This document shows, one piece after another, positions 63,779 to 64,000 of a stretch of DNA of 64,000 nt. The position numbers and the translations under genes were made by a program. Under the pieces are notes generated by a model. That model did no database searches and was not told where the DNA came from. It worked only from the letters and a program-made list of their open reading frames with translations. The DNA is from Schaalia odontolytica (GTDB lineage Bacteria > Actinomycetota > Actinomycetes > Actinomycetales > Actinomycetaceae). Within the stretch, counting starts at the first letter, position 1, and each line of letters starts with the position of its first letter. The stretch is taken from positions 1,240,001-1,304,000 of the forward strand of contig NZ_CP102197.1 in the NCBI RefSeq assembly GCF_024584435.1. Reading direction: 5' to 3'.

Positions 63779-63892
63779 TCACGCGAGCATTCCGTGAACG
63801 TCTAGGTTCTTGTGGTGGTTGCGGCGATTCTTGGTGAAGAAGTTCGTGGACGCCTCCCCTGCGCGCTGACGCCGGCGCCCCCCTCGTTCCAC
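63779..63892 (-). CDS. Possible small basic protein
   Basis: A 37-codon frame from GTG with GAGG just before it. The last 24 codons have strongly GC-biased third positions and an ordered-looking sequence (STNFFTKNRRNHHKN then LDVHGMLA). It is not a member of any family I know. It could equally be the tail of a decayed gene. Confidence 0.3.
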   Translation of the reverse strand: MERGGRRRQRAGEASTNFFTKNRRNHHKNLDVHGMLA

Positions 63893-63935
63893 CCTCGGAG
63901 CAACAGGCACTGGCGGCGCTGCCCTCGATCGGTCG

Positions 63936-64000
63936 GATGCCGATTCTCCAGGGGATCATCCTATTTGTCGGTCTTGTCGCGGCACACGTGAGCGCCAGCC
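63936..64000 (+). CDS. Possible start of a membrane or exported protein (cut by window edge)
   Basis: From ATG 63936 the frame reads MPILQGIILFVGLVAAHVS with GC-rich third positions and continues past the window. The hydrophobic start fits a membrane or signal segment. No good ribosome binding site; weak call. Confidence 0.25.

Noticed and set aside
63779-63892. Small actinobacterial ribosomal protein (bS22 or bL37 type)
   Set aside because: It is basic and short, but the sequence does not resemble what I remember of either protein.

Overview
The window looks like a chromosomal segment of a high-GC Gram-positive actinobacterium. An oral Actinomycetaceae (Actinomyces/Schaalia type) is my best inference, not a demonstrated fact. 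The support is the GC-rich codon use, frequent GTG starts, hairpin terminators without U-tracts, a short tRNA-Leu(UAA), and actinobacterial-type housekeeping genes (DUF501, FtsB/DivIC, Mfd, Z-prenyl synthase, ychF/ispH next to xseA/xseB).

Region 1 (1-9.6 kb) is an accessory island. It opens with the 3' part of an IS3-type transposase. A two-gene module follows: a Met-rich membrane protein overlapped ATGA-style by a Crp/Fnr regulator. Next come a wrecked ISL3-type transposase and the C-terminal stump of a large serine recombinase. Then there is a minus-strand defence block: a zinc-ribbon protein with a C-terminal nuclease-like domain, a type I methyltransferase cut off before its catalytic motif, and an intact-looking mcrB-mcrC pair. 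A higB-higA module closes the island. It is bracketed by near-identical direct repeats that form the terminators of higA and ychF.

Region 2 (9.7-36 kb) is core genome: ispH-ychF; xseA-xseB-sugar kinase; uppS; a hemolysin III family protein; greA; an AI-2E permease family protein; msrA; FKBP; a Bax1-I family protein; tRNA-Leu; then ppx, DUF501, ftsB-like and eno. A SurA-like lipoprotein, mfd, pth, an SGNH hydrolase, galK, a 2'-5' RNA ligase family protein, exonuclease III and glyA-folD follow. glyA-folD lies behind a clear ZTP (pfl) riboswitch. folD carries a one-base frameshift in a G run, so it is either a recent mutation or a sequence error.

Region 3 (36-53.5 kb) is a Wzx/Wzy-type surface polysaccharide locus: an initiating sugar-phosphate transferase, a WecG/TagA/CpsF glycosyltransferase, a flippase, and a tightly coupled operon. 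That operon runs cytidylyltransferase, CDP-alcohol phosphotransferase, glycosyltransferase, Wzz-like protein, glycosyltransferase, Wzy/ligase, with neighbours overlapping by 4 to 8 bases. Embedded in the locus are two tandem paralogous secreted proteins of about 1150 residues. Each has an N-terminal fibrinogen-like YCD...GGGW domain, propeller-like repeats, a fibronectin III-like domain and two C-terminal beta modules. They are the most interesting candidates for an undescribed surface system.

Region 4 (53.6-64 kb) holds purU, a GNAT acetyltransferase, mdh, a His-rich CDF cation exporter, two small proteins (one WXG100-like) and a secreted right-handed beta-helix protein. It also holds a cluster of gene fragments (MaoC, MFS, FixX fused to the tail of a second CDF gene) and an FAD amine oxidase/protoporphyrinogen oxidase family enzyme. 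About 700 bp between the acetyltransferase and mdh contain no convincing gene.
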